Shown here piece after piece: positions 24,601 to 35,865 of a stretch of DNA of 64,000 bases; the stretch's first letter is position 1, and each line of letters opens with the position of its first letter. This DNA is from Chelydra serpentina (Eukaryota; Chordata; Testudines; Chelydridae). The stretch is taken from NCBI GenBank assembly GCA_037349315.1, contig JBAIAC010000018.1, positions 3,844,001-3,908,000 on the forward strand, written 5' to 3'. The notes under the pieces were generated by a model. The model saw only the letters and a program-made list of their open reading frames with translations, was not told the DNA's origin and searched no databases. The position numbers were made by a program, and so were the translations under genes.

Positions 24601-24975
24601 TTGATTTTTGAAGAACATCAATATTGAAGACTCCATTTTATCTCTTATGAGGATGAACCATGTTAGATAAGGTGCTTCGTTGAAGCAGTGGTGTCAGAGG
24701 TATTATGCAGTTGAAAAAGAAATATAATATCTCTACACCTTAAAAATGGAGTAGCAAGCACTCCTCCCAGCACAAAGCATCTATCATGCAGGAGCCACAC
24801 CCACACATATCCTCTCTGCGGCCAGTCAAAGCTATTGCCAACAGTAGCCCCTTGCACACTGCAGTGCTGGGAGACCAATTATGGCTATCTAACATACTGG
24901 TAAAATACGTTGCATGTCCCCTCTGTGACTCATCGACAAAGGATAGTCACCTGCTTCTGATCCCCACCTACTGGA

Positions 24976-25055
24976 CTTGGTCCTCTAGGTCAAGTGATGG
25001 AGGTTGAGCTTTAAAGCTAGAAGTCTTGGTTTCCATTCCCACTGATGACATAACC
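24976..25055 (+). repeat. tRNA-like SINE relic 1
   Basis: 'taggtcaagtgatggagg' resembles an A box and 'cttggtttccattccc' a B box about 30 bases later, the layout of an internal RNA polymerase III promoter. It is followed by 'actgatgacataacc'. A partial second copy lies at 25205-25275. Confidence 0.4.
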
Positions 25056-25204
25056 AAAGGGGAGTTACAAGGGGTGTAGCCCACGTGTAGCACTGAACTG
25101 CTATATGCTGCAGAAACGTGGAGTAAGCTTGCAGAGAAACTGGCAAAACAGGCTTTGTCTCCTGTGTGGGCTAAGCCACAGAGGACAGCCCCCCAGAAAA
25201 TTAA

Positions 25205-25275
25205 TTTAGTTCTTTAGTTCAAGTGGTAGAGGTCTGTGCTTTGCACATGTTGAGTTGCCACTGATGATCCAAAAA
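25205..25275 (+). repeat. tRNA-like SINE relic 2
   Basis: 'tagttcaagtggtagagg' resembles an A box. The B box is damaged, but 'ccactgatgatcc' matches the downstream part of relic 1. Confidence 0.35.
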
Positions 25276-27089
25276 GGGCAACATACCACACCTGCTTGTG
25301 TAGGCATGCTGACAGGGAAAGTTCTCTGCATCTTGTCTTCCCACCAGGGTACCTATGCATGGGCAGTTATAAATTAGCTTGAAATCTTGTCTGCCTGTGC
25401 CTACTATGCAACAGTTCTTCAGAAGACACTGATACATCTCAGGTGAGTTGGCAGTTCTGTAAGAAATCTATGGCAAATTAACTGCAGGTTTTTCTTCTAC
25501 ATCAGCAGTTGGTAAGTTTTTCAAAACTTTATTTGTAATCGTTGTCTTGGGGACAATAAATAGAAGAACATCTGTGCTTCACATTTCTCCTCTTCAGAAA
25601 TTCTATTCTGCAGATATGAAATGAGGTTCATTTTAAATTACTACTGCTTTTGGATTTCTTTCATGCTAAAAATGTTGAGTGGATGATTACTATGGAAGTC
25701 ACCTGGGAAGTCATGGCTTCTTCTAGTCACTAGCTGAAGTAATTAAGTACTGTAATACTTACTAATGCTTTTACAAAAGGTCCTAATGTACTGCTCACAA
25801 TTTTTTCCTGTGCAGTATTAGTATTATGGGAACTAGATGTCATATTGGCATGTATGTCTTATCTGATTTGTCATGCATTTCATAAATGTCACAGGATTTT
25901 ATATCTTTCTCAATTTGAGATTCCTCCCTCTGGCTACCAGGAGCCTTTGCTTCAGACAGCTCCTGTAATCATGGGTTCATGAGCAAACTGAAGAAATCTG
26001 GGTGAAAAGTCATGGGGGAAAATCAAGAAATATATATTGCACATGGCATAAACCACACAGAGCTAATGTATCAGAAATGGAAAAGAAGGAGAAGACAACC
26101 GGAGTTGCACTTTTTAGTCATCCTGCAATTGGGACATCTCACACACAATGTGTTGCAGAAGGTGCTTTGAACTGTTTTGTAGATGCTGTACAAAGATCAC
26201 CAATGAACACTTGATCCATTTCAACACCATCTTCCAGGTAAGTATTAGTTACTGGCAAAACTAAGCAAGACAGGCAATCTACAGTGACATTTTCACATCC
26301 TAATTTCTGTTCTCTATTATATGTAAAAGACAGCAAACAAACCAACCATCATACAATGTGTATCAGTCTCTGCATAGACACTAATGGGTTAGTAATCAGC
26401 ACCTTAAGATAAGTTTACATCTCTCAAGGTTAAGTACCCTATGTTTCAGTCACCGAGACTCAGGTGAGGACTTCTGTTTTAACCATTAAAATATTTTTGT
26501 TTCAGTCCATGATTCAGAGTGTGTACCTGTACGTTAATAATCCTGTAGGTGCAGGAAACAAAGAGAAATTCTCTTCATGGATTTTCCTGTGTCGTCTTCC
26601 ATTGGAGGAGGCAACAACGGCTGAAACAGGAAATTCAGCCACCAAATGTCATAAATCTCCCCAGAATCACCAGAAACCTAGTCAATATGAGCTGAGGCAT
26701 CAACTCCTCCCTGCCAATTTTGGAATCTGGTGAAACACCCTACGCTACTTTCTGCCAATGTGGCTGCATTGAAGCTAAAGTACTAGGGCTTATATATTAC
26801 AGCTATCCTTATGACCTTCCCTTAAAAGAGGACTCTCATTGTTGAGGGCATTATCTCTATGGAATAGCTGTATTAATTTACCATGGGCAGCTACACAGAG
26901 CTGGTTGAGATTGGAGGGATGATGTTTAATCTCTGCCCCACCTCAGCCCTAACGCTCCTTTTCTGTAAGATTATTGGTCCTGCAGTTCAAGCAGGGGATT
27001 AACATCCTGGTTTCAGCACTGCTATTGTGTCAATTTGCTCCTCTGATGTTGAGAGACAGACCTTTGTGAGGTCACTGGCTCAGTAGCGG
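25276..27089. other. Unassigned DNA
   Basis: No gene recognised. Near 26975-27030 'gcagttcaagcagggg' followed by 'ctggtttcagcactg' may be a third, very decayed tRNA-like relic. Confidence 0.4.
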
Positions 27090-28027
27090 GTCATACTGAA
27101 AGGTAAACTGTCAGGTTGGAGGGAGGTTACTAGTGGAGTTCCTCAAGGTTCAGTTCTGGGACCAATTTTATGTAATCTATTTATTACTGACCTCGGCACC
27201 AAAAGTGGGAGTGTGCTAATAAAGTTTGCGGATGACACAAAGTTGGGAGGTATTGCCAATTCAGAAAAGGATTGGGATATCATACAGGAAGATCTGGATG
27301 ACCTTGTAAACTGGAGTAATAGTAATAGGATGACATTTAATAGTGAGAAGTGTAAGGTTATGCATTTAGGGATTAATAACAAGAATTTTAGTTATAAGCT
27401 GGGGACACATCAGTTGGAAGTAACGGAAGAGGAGAAGGACCTCGGAGTCCTGGTTGATCATAGGAGGACTATGAGTTGCCAATGTGATGTGGCTGTGAAA
27501 AAAGGTAATGCGGTCTTCGGATGCATTAGGCGAAGTATTTCTAGTACAGATAAGGAGGTGTTAGTACGTTATACAAGGCATTGGTGAGACCTCATTTGGA
27601 ATACTGTGTGCAGTTCTGGTCTCCCATGTTTAAGAAGGATGAATTCAAACTGGAACAGGTACAAAGAAGGGCCACTAAGATGATCCGAGGAATGGAAAAC
27701 CTGTCATATGAAAGGAGACTCAAGGAGCTTGGTTTGTTTACCTTAACCAAAAGAAGGCTGAGGGGAGATATGATTGCTCTCTTTAAATATATCAAAGGGA
27801 TAAATACCAGGGAGGGAGAGGAATTATTTCAGCTCCGTACCAATGTGGACACAAGAACAAATGGATATAAACTGGTCATCAGGAAGTTTAGACTTGAAAT
27901 TAGATGAAGGTTTCTAACCATCAGAGGAGTGAAGTTCTGGAACAGCCTTCCAAGGGAAGCAGTTGGGGCAAAAGACCTATCTGGCTTCAAGATTAAACTA
28001 GATAAGTTTATGGAGGGGATGGTTTGA
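27090..28027 (+). pseudogene. Broken CR1 ORF2, RT C-terminal half
   Basis: The first frame begins with the conserved block TSGVPQGSVLGPIL near 27128-27169 and reaches the catalytic KFADDTKLGG box at 27222-27251, with both aspartates intact. It then stops at 27585-27587 after a net one-base shift near 27570. The other frame resumes at once with [14 protein letters not shown], then [11 protein letters not shown] and [16 protein letters not shown], the usual CR1 thumb and C-terminal motifs. A TGA at 27905-27907 stands where an Arg codon is expected, and the frame can be followed on to a natural-looking stop at 28025-28027. Endonuclease and ORF1 are absent, so it is non-functional. Confidence 0.9.
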
Positions 28028-28345
28028 TGGGATAACATGATCTTAGTCAAAGGTCAATTAATTGCCATCAGTGGTAAATAGGACCAATGGTCAATGATGG
28101 GATGTTAGAAGTTACTACAGAGAACTTTTTCCTGGGTGTCTGGCTGGTGAGTCTTGCCTACATGCTCAGGGTTCAGCTGATTGCCATATTTGGGGTCGGG
28201 AAGGAATTTTCCTCCAGGGTAGATCAGCAGAGGCCCTGGAGGTTTTTCACCTTCCTCTGCAGCATGGGGCCCGGGTCATTTGCTGGAGGATTCTCTGCAT
28301 CTTGAAGTCTTTAAACCATGATTTGAGGACTTCAATAGCTGACAT
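27090..28345 (+). mobile_element. CR1 LINE fragment A, truncated at both ends
   Basis: About 0.94 kb of ORF2 (reverse transcriptase C-terminal half) is followed by about 0.32 kb of 3' untranslated sequence containing 'ctggaggtttttcacctt' and 'gctggaggattctctgca', which I recognise from turtle CR1 tails. The 5' end begins inside the RT domain, as usual for LINE insertions. The usual terminal tail is missing: homology stops near 28345 after 'gaggacttcaatagctga', so the 3' end was deleted or broken. This tail type differs from fragment B at 42.7 kb. Confidence 0.85.
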
Positions 28346-29840
28346 ATCAAAGTTGTTCTTCTGGTCAAAAGTGCATGTTAACAGTATTTGTTCAGTGTTT
28401 CATGATGCACGTTCAGAACTGTTACTGGAAAAAATTCTTCACTCTTAAGTAATATGCAGGTGTCACTGGTGAGCCAGAAGAAGCTGGCAATATCAGAACA
28501 CATTCTAAGAAAAATCTACTTTTATCTTTTGAAGGACTAGTTCATGCCCCTAAAAATATTACCACAAAAGTGTCCTAGTTTATGATTTTTAATGCGTGGT
28601 CATCACCTTACAGCTAGGTGACATAATTGGTGCTCCATACACTTAACACACGGGAAAAAGGCAAGGAAGACAAATATATACAATGCGGAGGTTGTGGTGA
28701 AACAAATTGCCAGATGCCAGTCATTTTCAAATAAGGGCTGATGCTTCACTCTTAACTCATGCTGTGTGTGTTTGTTGGTGTGTATTATATGTAAAAGACA
28801 ACAAACAGGCAGATCACCATCCACAATGAATCAGTCGTGTCCTAATTTAAAAATAATTCAGTGCTGGTGGAATATGCCAGATTGAGACCTTTGGAGCACG
28901 AAGTCCCACATTTTGCTACAGAAATAGCAATGCACAGGAAGCAGCGGTACAGGGATGCTTTAGCACTGAGACTCAATATTGACTGTGAGGCATCCACTCA
29001 TAGTGAAAGGAACTTTTTTTCCGTTCCAATTCATTCCTTAGCCTCTAAGATGAGTCAGTCCTTAAATTGCAATTCTGCACTTCTATCATTTTGGACAGAT
29101 GATTGTGCAGCTCAGTTTCCACATCTTTCCAAGTTTCTCTATTTAGAAAAGAATCGCCTCCACCATAAATACTGTCACAAGTTTGGCACGATTAAATATC
29201 AGAGGAGGTCTCAGATGCCCCATACCTTCTGATAAGTGCCGGAAGAGCCTGCCCCCTTCCAGTGTTTCAGCTGAATCAGAGAAGTCTGCATGAGGGTTGA
29301 ATAGCTCAAGTTCACATAAAACCTTCATTTCTTACAAAGTGAAATATGGTACTGTGCCTTAAGCCCTAAAATGTTGCTTGTGGGCTGGAAATTAAGAATC
29401 TGGATATGGACAAGCTTTTCCAATTGCCTTTGGAACAGGTGCTACTGCAAGCTGTGAAAACAAAAAAACTGAGCGCCAACAATTCCCATGGCTTTCTAGA
29501 GCAAGGCAGCACAAGCCTGAGGGAGGCTTCCTATATGTAAAGACTAAATGAGAAGGCATATATACCGTAATCATGACTTATAACTATAGATAGAAAATAA
29601 ATTATTTATATATATATAAAGAACATTTCTCAGTTTATGTATACTATATATATTAAAAGAAGAAAATTTCTCAGATTTTTGCCAGCTGGAGAAAGGTGAA
29701 GAGGATATTGAGGAATCCTTGAACTAAATACATGTTTTATATTCCAGAAAAAATGATACTGCTCAATTGGAGTTGGAGTAACCATAAAGAGTTGTGAGCA
29801 ACCTTTGGGTCAGATTCACCTGGGGTTTATGATGGTGTGC
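28346..29840. other. Unassigned DNA
   Basis: A 123-codon open frame at 28861-29232 is the longest here but matches nothing I recognise and lacks exon signals. An (AT)n-rich stretch lies at 29603-29655. Confidence 0.45.
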
Positions 29841-30312
29841 TCTGGCACCAGGGCTGGCTCCAGGCACCTGCCGACCAAGCACGTGCTTGAGGCGGCACCT
29901 TCGGGGCAGTCAATCTTGGGGTGGCGCTCAGGTTTTTTTTGCTTTTTTTGTTTTTAAAACACACTTCGGCGGGGCAGTGCTCAGGGGAGGGGTGGGTTTG
30001 TTTCGGCTGGACGCTGGGGGTGGGTTGTTGCGGCTTGCGCGGCGCTTGGGGAGGGTTGTTGCGGCGCGGCGGCAGGGCGGGGTGCTCGGGGAGGGTTGTT
30101 GCGGCGCGGCGGCAGGGCGGGGCGCTCGGGGAGGGTTGTTGCGGCGCGGCGGCAGGGCGGGGCACTCGGGGAGGGTTGTTGCGGCGCGGCGGCAGGGCGG
30201 GCATGCTCGGGGGGGGGTTGTTGCGGCGGCGCTCGGGGGGGTTGTTTTTTGTGTTTCGGCGGGGCGGCGCTTGGTTGGTTTTTTTTTTGCTTGGGGCGGC
30301 CCTGTCTGGCAC
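29841..30312. mobile_element. Non-autonomous hAT-type MITE with internal minisatellite
   Basis: The element spans 29849-30304 between perfect 8-bp direct repeats 'tctggcac' (29841-29848 and 30305-30312). The left end begins 'cagggctggctcc' and the right end in reverse begins 'cagggccgcccc', a short imperfect TIR like that of the element at 5.5 kb. A perfect 12-bp palindrome 'aagcacgtgctt' sits at 29877-29888. The interior is very GC-rich and carries a 40-bp tandem repeat. No transposase is encoded: the 100-160 codon frames on both strands (Arg/Pro or Gly-rich) are products of the repeat. Confidence 0.88.
30061..30221. repeat. 40-bp minisatellite, four units, G-quadruplex motif in each
   Basis: Units start at 30061, 30101, 30141 and 30181, each beginning 'gcggcgcggcggcagggcgg' and ending 'gggttgtt'. 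The first three differ only at one or two bases near their centres ('ggtgctc', 'ggcgctc', 'ggcactc'); the fourth is 41 bp. Decayed partial units flank the array. Each unit has four G runs of three or more with loops of seven or fewer bases. Confidence 0.95.
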
Positions 30313-30884
30313 TGTCTGACATGAAACCTGGGGCAGTTCCCCAGCACTGGAAATCTGCTAGGGGAGGAAGTTTCAGTGGCCCAAATTAGCTGCTACCTCT
30401 TTTCTGCTGGGAGAGGATAAGGCACTAGGAGGGGGAGGTGGCCAGACTTTTCCAGAGACTCTTTTCAGAAGTTCCCACTGGTAGAGCTCCTGTGGGCCCA
30501 TGGCAAGAATGAACGCTGCACCTTACTCTTAGCAGCAAACCCATTGGAAGGAAGTGGCAGAAACAATGCCTGACCTTCAGGGTGGCTGCTACTTGGGGAC
30601 AAGGGATCTCACTGGGCCAGGGAGGAGTAACTTACATCTGCCCCTTTGTGTGCTGTGAACCGAAGTCTGAGCAGTGCACAGTGCTGATTGGGGCAGGAGG
30701 GAGGGTTATACTATTCCAAGGATACATAATTTAATGTTAATGAATTGATGTCGCTAGGTAAATATGCACATTTTTGTTACAGAATCAAATCCAAGGTGCT
30801 ATTCTAATGGAGGGTAAGTAGACTCTGGAATACAAAACTGGGACATTACTATTCTCATCATTGTCATTGTTGTTTGCTTATTTG
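30313..30884. other. Unassigned DNA
   Basis: No gene or nameable repeat seen. Confidence 0.5.
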
Positions 30885-31041
30885 CGATAGTGCTTTCCAC
30901 ACATTCAGGAAAGGACAGTCCCTGTTTCCAGGGGCTCACAGTCTAAAGATGGACAGACAAGTAGAGAGACTTCTTACGATCTACATAATGCCTACAGTGT
31001 GCTAGGCACTTTACACAATGCAGTTGCTACCCCAAAGAGCT
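30885..31041 (-). repeat. Two adjoining L2-type LINE tail relics
   Basis: 'ggacagtccctgtttcc' and 'ggggctcacagtctaaa' (30913-30956), then 'gtgtgctaggcacttta' and 'cccaaagagcttaaaa' (about 30996-31046), are reverse-complement versions of the L2 tail seen at 8.46-8.6 kb. Two incomplete copies appear to be side by side. Confidence 0.55.
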
Positions 31042-31348
31042 TAAAATTTATGTCTACACTGCAACCGAAGGTATGTTTGTAGCACAGGTGGGCATACCCT
31101 GTGCTAACTTTAATCTAACAAGCACAGGTAACAAGAGCAGTCAAGATGTGATGGGACAGGTTAGCAACACAATCACACACCCAGACTCCCCAGCAGGCTT
31201 GTACTCAGGTCGCTAGCCTGTGCCGAAGCCCATGTCACCATATCTACACTGCTATTGTTACCTGTGCTAGCTAGATTAAATCTAGAATGGATATGCCTAT
31301 CCCCTGTACCCCAATCACACCTTCACTTGCACTATAGGCATACCCTTA
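31042..31348. mobile_element. Palindromic MITE, TA-flanked
   Basis: The left end 'tatgtctacactgcaac' faces a right end reading 'tatgcctatagtgcaag' in reverse, with TA at the borders. Internal arms 31111-31140 and 31249-31278 are inverted repeats of 30 bp with about four mismatches. It resembles the 'gtctacac'-ended MITE at 12 kb but has a different interior. It interrupts or abuts an L2 tail relic. Confidence 0.72.
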
Positions 31349-32124
31349 GAGACAGTCCCAGAGGTTAAAGAAAAGGGCGTTATTCCTCCTCCTGCTTTTT
31401 CAGTGGCTGATGAAATGAGGACTCATCAGGCAAGAGGATCTCAACTGGGAGGAGCTGGTGTCTAGCAGGGGAGTGTATGAGTCTCCAAGCATTCCTTCCA
31501 GTAGGCAGAACAGCGCCAGTGGCTAATGGGAAAAGATTTGCCCAACATGTGAATCTTCCTCTGCTTTTTTTTTTTTCCTGCAGAAAGTTCTGTCCCCTTG
31601 CTGGTTCCCACTCCCCGCCCGATGGCCTGGAGTGCAAGAAACTGAGAGCCCGCTTCTTTCAGCTCTCCTCCTTGTCCAGGGGAAAAGGGAAACCCTGTCA
31701 CCTCCCTGTCCCAAGGCAGAATCTAGAGGAAACAATGTCCCTCTCAGCTCTCTCTCCTATCCTGGCACTCCACTGAGGGGTGCATGGGTGGTATGGGGGT
31801 TCCTATACACAGCTTCGCGTTGTGCAGGAATAGACACATACTTTTCTATGGTTGGCCATGATTCTGTCTGAGAACATAGGCTCCTTTCGGATACGTTTAT
31901 TTCATTTCCTCTTTGGTTTTCTTCATGACATACCCCATCGCATTTCCCATCACACAAGTGGAAAATGCAATATTACTTCCCCACATGATGTCAACACCTA
32001 TGATGATACACTGCCCCTAGAGTTGCTGACCTCACCCTCCTATGTTCATCTAATCTTCTCCAAACACTAATGCTGAGCCAGTAACCTCATTGAGACCTAG
32101 GCTATCACATCAGCCCAAGAAGCT
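31349..32124. other. Unassigned DNA
   Basis: Several overlapping open frames (31380-31871) on both strands reflect modest GC content; none has a recognisable domain. Confidence 0.45.
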
Positions 32125-32392
32125 AATTATTATTTATTATAGTACTCCCGATGTTCTCAGCCGAGGTCATGGCTCTGTCGTGCGAGGTGCTGTACAAAAA
32201 CATTTAGAGATGTTTCCTGCCCCCAAAGCGCTTACAATCTAACTAGACATGACAAACACAGAATGGGAGGGGAAACAGAGGCAGAGAGAGTGGAAATTAT
32301 TTGCCCAAGACCACATAGCAGGTCAGTGGCAAAGCCAAGAACCCAGGTCTCCTGACTTTTCAAGTCCAGTGCCATATCCACTAGGTAATGCT
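32125..32392 (-). repeat. L2-tailed MIR/CORE-SINE-like element
   Basis: In reverse orientation the left part (about 32130-32245) is an L2-type tail: 'attatttattatagt', 'ggtgctgtacaaaaac', 'gcgcttacaatctaac'. The right part is a MIR-like body: 'aaacagaggcagagag', 'ttgcccaagaccacatag', 'ggtcagtggcaaagcc', 'aacccaggtctcctgac' (the B-box region). A SINE body joined to a LINE tail of the type at 8.46 kb fits mobilisation by that LINE. Confidence 0.65.
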
Positions 32393-33385
32393 ACGTCCTT
32401 TAGTTTGAGATCCCTGGTCTAGTTCCTGACAAGATCTCAAGACATCCTTTCCTTTCAGGCCAGACCCTTTTAAACAGTTCCTACCATGCTTGTCTGGCCT
32501 TATTGGTCTGCCCTCCTGACCTTTCCTGCTTCTGATCTAGACCCTCAGAGTCATACCTGGGGTTAAAGTAGAACGGTAGTGAATCTGCAGCTCATCAGAT
32601 TCAGTATGTGTTATTTCCCATCCACTGCTTCTTTTGATATTATTTCTGCCATCTAAGCTATTTTGGAGCAAACAGAAATCTTAGTTAATTAAATAGCATT
32701 TCAACAGGTTAATGCCTCTGATGTACGTGGGCTGGATTAATTCATGGCTGCTTCAGTGTATTAGTCCTTAGCAAGCCGTTTAACAAGAAACATCTTAAGT
32801 GCACAATGACTCATTTATGACCTTCTCTGACAAATACCATGGCCTTTTCCATATAGAACCACCCTGGATCAGAAAATGCATTTAGTTAAAATAACATCAT
32901 TTACTAGCAGAGCTATGGCTGGCAACAATATTATACCCCCATGGCCAGATTTTAAAACTTGTAAAATTTGAACTCCACTGAATTTTGGGCATCCCTTGTT
33001 GTTATTGCTACCTCACTCCATAGAACCAGCAAGCACTGAAGACTCAGGGAGGAGCCTGAGTGAGCCACATATAGAGGACAGAACTACAATTTCTATAGGA
33101 GAGAGTTTTCAACCAGAAGACATGAGAAATATTTTGAGGACTGTAAGCATTTGGTCCATATAGTGATAGCAAAAACAGTGTTATTGCTGTGGTATAGTAT
33201 TTTGGACCTTTCCTGTAGACATCTGTAGGCTTTTTAAAAATATTGATCTGAACCTATATGATCGATTGCGGCTCCTCTTTGTGAATCAATAGGACTTTGA
33301 CTGAAGAGGCACAGGTCTGCAGAAGGAGCAGCCCTGTAGAGAAGTTGGGGACTGTGGTGCAGACATGCCAAACCCGTGGGAAAAA
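32393..33385. other. Unassigned DNA
   Basis: Nothing recognised. Confidence 0.5.
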
Positions 33386-33612
33386 ACCGCAGATATTGGG
33401 CTTGTTTTTGTCTTAATTGGCTTGTGAGTTGCTTGTTGGATAGTTTTTGGCTTGTAGGGGCAAGGTAGGAGAGAGTTAGAGGTGCACAGCAGGCCCCCCC
33501 CACAGTCCCAGACTGCACTCTGAGGGGATCTAGTCACATAGAGTGTTGGAGTTCTTAGGGATTGGCTTGTTTTGAAATGGGATTAGCTTGATTTTTGGCT
33601 TATTGTGGAAGT
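33386..33612. repeat. Degenerate TTGGCTTG-type repeat
   Basis: 'attgggcttgtttttg', 'aattggcttgtgagttgc', 'tttttggcttgtagggg', 'attggcttgttttgaaat' and 'tttttggcttattgtgg' recur at irregular spacing. It looks like a decayed short tandem or a repeat with internal duplications. Confidence 0.5.
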
Positions 33613-35150
33613 CGGGGTGCTTATTTACCACACGAAAATTGGCAACTGTGCTGTGGTGCCCATTATTAATAGTACTTTCTAATGGGCATGTGGTTTTATA
33701 TCTGCTAATTGCCACTCACATAGTGTAAAGTTATTTTCAGAAACCAACTGATCCTGATGGTAATTTGTTTATTCATGATGTATCCAAGAATTAGTATGTT
33801 AGACAGTTACTTTTGAAATGTACTACAAGAGCATTTGACCTTGATCAAATCATACCTCCCCCTCACTCCCTGTGAAAGAGCTTTGATAAACCACAAGAAT
33901 TGGCCATGAATCCTGCACCTGCTATAACTTAACATTTGGAATCTCTCTTATGTCTTTTGCAAAATACTCAAGCATATGTATGCCAGTCTCCATAGTACAC
34001 TCTGTTCTTTCCACTGCTCCAGTATAATGTGTCCATCTGCTTTTAAATTGAGATTTCCACCTCATAGCACGTTACAGAATCTTATCCTGGGGCCTTTTTT
34101 TTTAACTGAAATTAGACTTTCCTGAACATTCAGAGATTGATACCTTGATAGTTGCAATGTTTAGAATCCTTTTTCTTGGAAAGACAAGGAAAGGGAGATA
34201 GCATTATCTTGCGGTCGCTAGGTTACATTTCAGACATATTTGGAGGCAATGGCATTGACCAAGTTTTCCTCAATTGAGCCAGGATGTTGTGCCCATAGGG
34301 CATGAGGGGAGGCACCTACCCTCTCAATTGTTTAGCATTTTTGTTTTATAGAATTTATGCTTTCTTGTATAAAAAAAATTAAGGGATTGATTCTGCTCTC
34401 ACACCAGTTTTGGTGGCTGTCTTCACACATCTTGCTGCCATGTGGTGCTGCAACACTACATTCTCTCGTTCTACTGGGCTGCAGCAAGGGGAAGAGAATG
34501 GGGTCAAGAGAAGAAGTGTATTTGAAGGGAGTTCATGTTCCCAGGGAGGCTCCTTGCCAACCAAGCAAGTGTGTACATGAGTGTGGAGCTGGGTAGTGAT
34601 GTTTTCTGTTCTAAGATAACTTGTGATATCTACCAGGTTGGAGAATCTGTGTTAATGTCAAAAGAAATACAAGTAAGAGATCAGAGAGTCCTTCTCCCTG
34701 AAAAGGTGGTTGCAATTTCCTGCATTTTAGAAGATATTTCAATGGAGAGATGTTATGGAAAATCAAATCTATTGTGTATTATCATGTCTTTTTTCCCTAG
34801 ATGTGAGAGGGAGATGGTGGGGATTTTCTCCTTCTCTGCTTATGGAGGGTAGAGAGATGCAGCAAGGTTTTACTTTGTCTTCTCTCCCATGTGAGGGGAG
34901 GAGGAACCACTATGGTGGTTGGGAGCTATAGATCTTGCTTTAGAGAAAAAGGGGTCTTCCAGATGCAGCACCTCTTCTTCCCCATCAGATGCTGGTGCTT
35001 CTCCACCCATTGGCAGGAAAAGCCTGGTGCCCCATAAATTCCCCAGCCAGACACTAGCTTATCTTTTTGCTCATACTTGTGATTCTCCTGTCTGGTAAGT
35101 CTCACTTTTCCAAACAGGGAGGAAGGGGAATCTTGGGGGAGCTGGGTTAT
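33613..35150. other. Unassigned DNA
   Basis: No gene recognised in either strand. Confidence 0.5.
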
Positions 35151-35154
35151 CCCA

Positions 35155-35220
35155 AGTGTGTGTGTATGAATATATGTGTGTGTGTGTGTGTGTGTGTATG
35201 TGTGTGTATATATACTATAT
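35155..35220. repeat. Interrupted (TG)n / (TA)n microsatellite
   Basis: TG dinucleotides broken by 'tatgaatata' and 'tatg', ending in (TA)n. The His/Thr-repeat frame on the minus strand is an artefact of it. Confidence 0.9.
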
Positions 35221-35774
35221 ATTTGGAAAAAGTATAAGGCATTCTGCCAAATGTATTTATTACCAGTTTGTTTGACAGATGGCGTTGCTCTCCTGTCATA
35301 TCCAACCTGGAAGAATTTAATTCTAAAATCCCTTATTATAAATAAAGGATACACAAGGGACATTCTCCCAAACTTCCCTAATGAAAGTTTCTTACACCCA
35401 GTTTTTTGCTTTGACTGACTACCCAGTAACTGATGGCTACCTTGGCTAACAGCCAGAAGCCTGAGGAATTAAATTAATTTGTGTAAAATTAGAGTTGGTC
35501 CTTTAACAGCAACAACAGCAAAAAATAATCCTAGATTTCAACACCGCTGAATTTAGGAAGGCAATGGGTCAGAATCCAAATCAGCATCAGAATTTCACCA
35601 CTAGTCCCTTTTGTCTCTGGCCAAAACAAAATCCCCTATCAGAAAATCCCCATAGTTTGAGGTGTTCAATATCTGTATTCATATGTTGTGACTCAAGTCT
35701 GTATTTATATAAAATAGATTACAGCCACCCTCTTCTTTCATATGAATAAAAAGACAAAGGTGCAGCCTATAGAT

Positions 35775-35854
35775 ACTACAAGTCCTAGCATGCAAAGTGC
35801 CCTCTTTGAATGGAAGGCTGTTTGAATAAAGATGGCGCTTTGCATGCTGGGACT
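35775..35854. promoter_or_regulatory. Inverted pair of ZNF143/Staf-like motifs
   Basis: 'actacaagtcctagcatgc' at 35775-35793 resembles the long ZNF143 (Staf) site ACTACAATTCCCAGCATGC. A second copy faces it: 35834-35854 is the reverse complement of 35781-35801 with two mismatches over 21 bp, and in reverse reads 'agtcccagcatgcaaagc'. The 32-base spacer makes a hairpin possible. It may be a true regulatory pair or a small MITE whose ends imitate the site. Confidence 0.5.
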
Positions 35855-35865
35855 TAGTCGCACCA

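Noticed and set aside
28861..29232. 123-codon plus-strand frame as a possible small gene
   Set aside because: No recognisable motif, no splice or poly-A context, and the length is within chance range for 64 kb read in six frames.
30061..30221. Regular repeats that could suggest a CRISPR array
   Set aside because: Units are contiguous without unique spacers, and the host is a vertebrate.
29827..30389. Open frames of 97-161 codons rich in Arg/Pro or Gly
   Set aside because: They translate the 40-bp minisatellite of a MITE. Forty is not a multiple of three, so the phases rotate and all look open.
34926..35363. 145-codon minus-strand frame
   Set aside because: Includes a His/Thr run from a (TG)n microsatellite and lacks any domain or exon signal.
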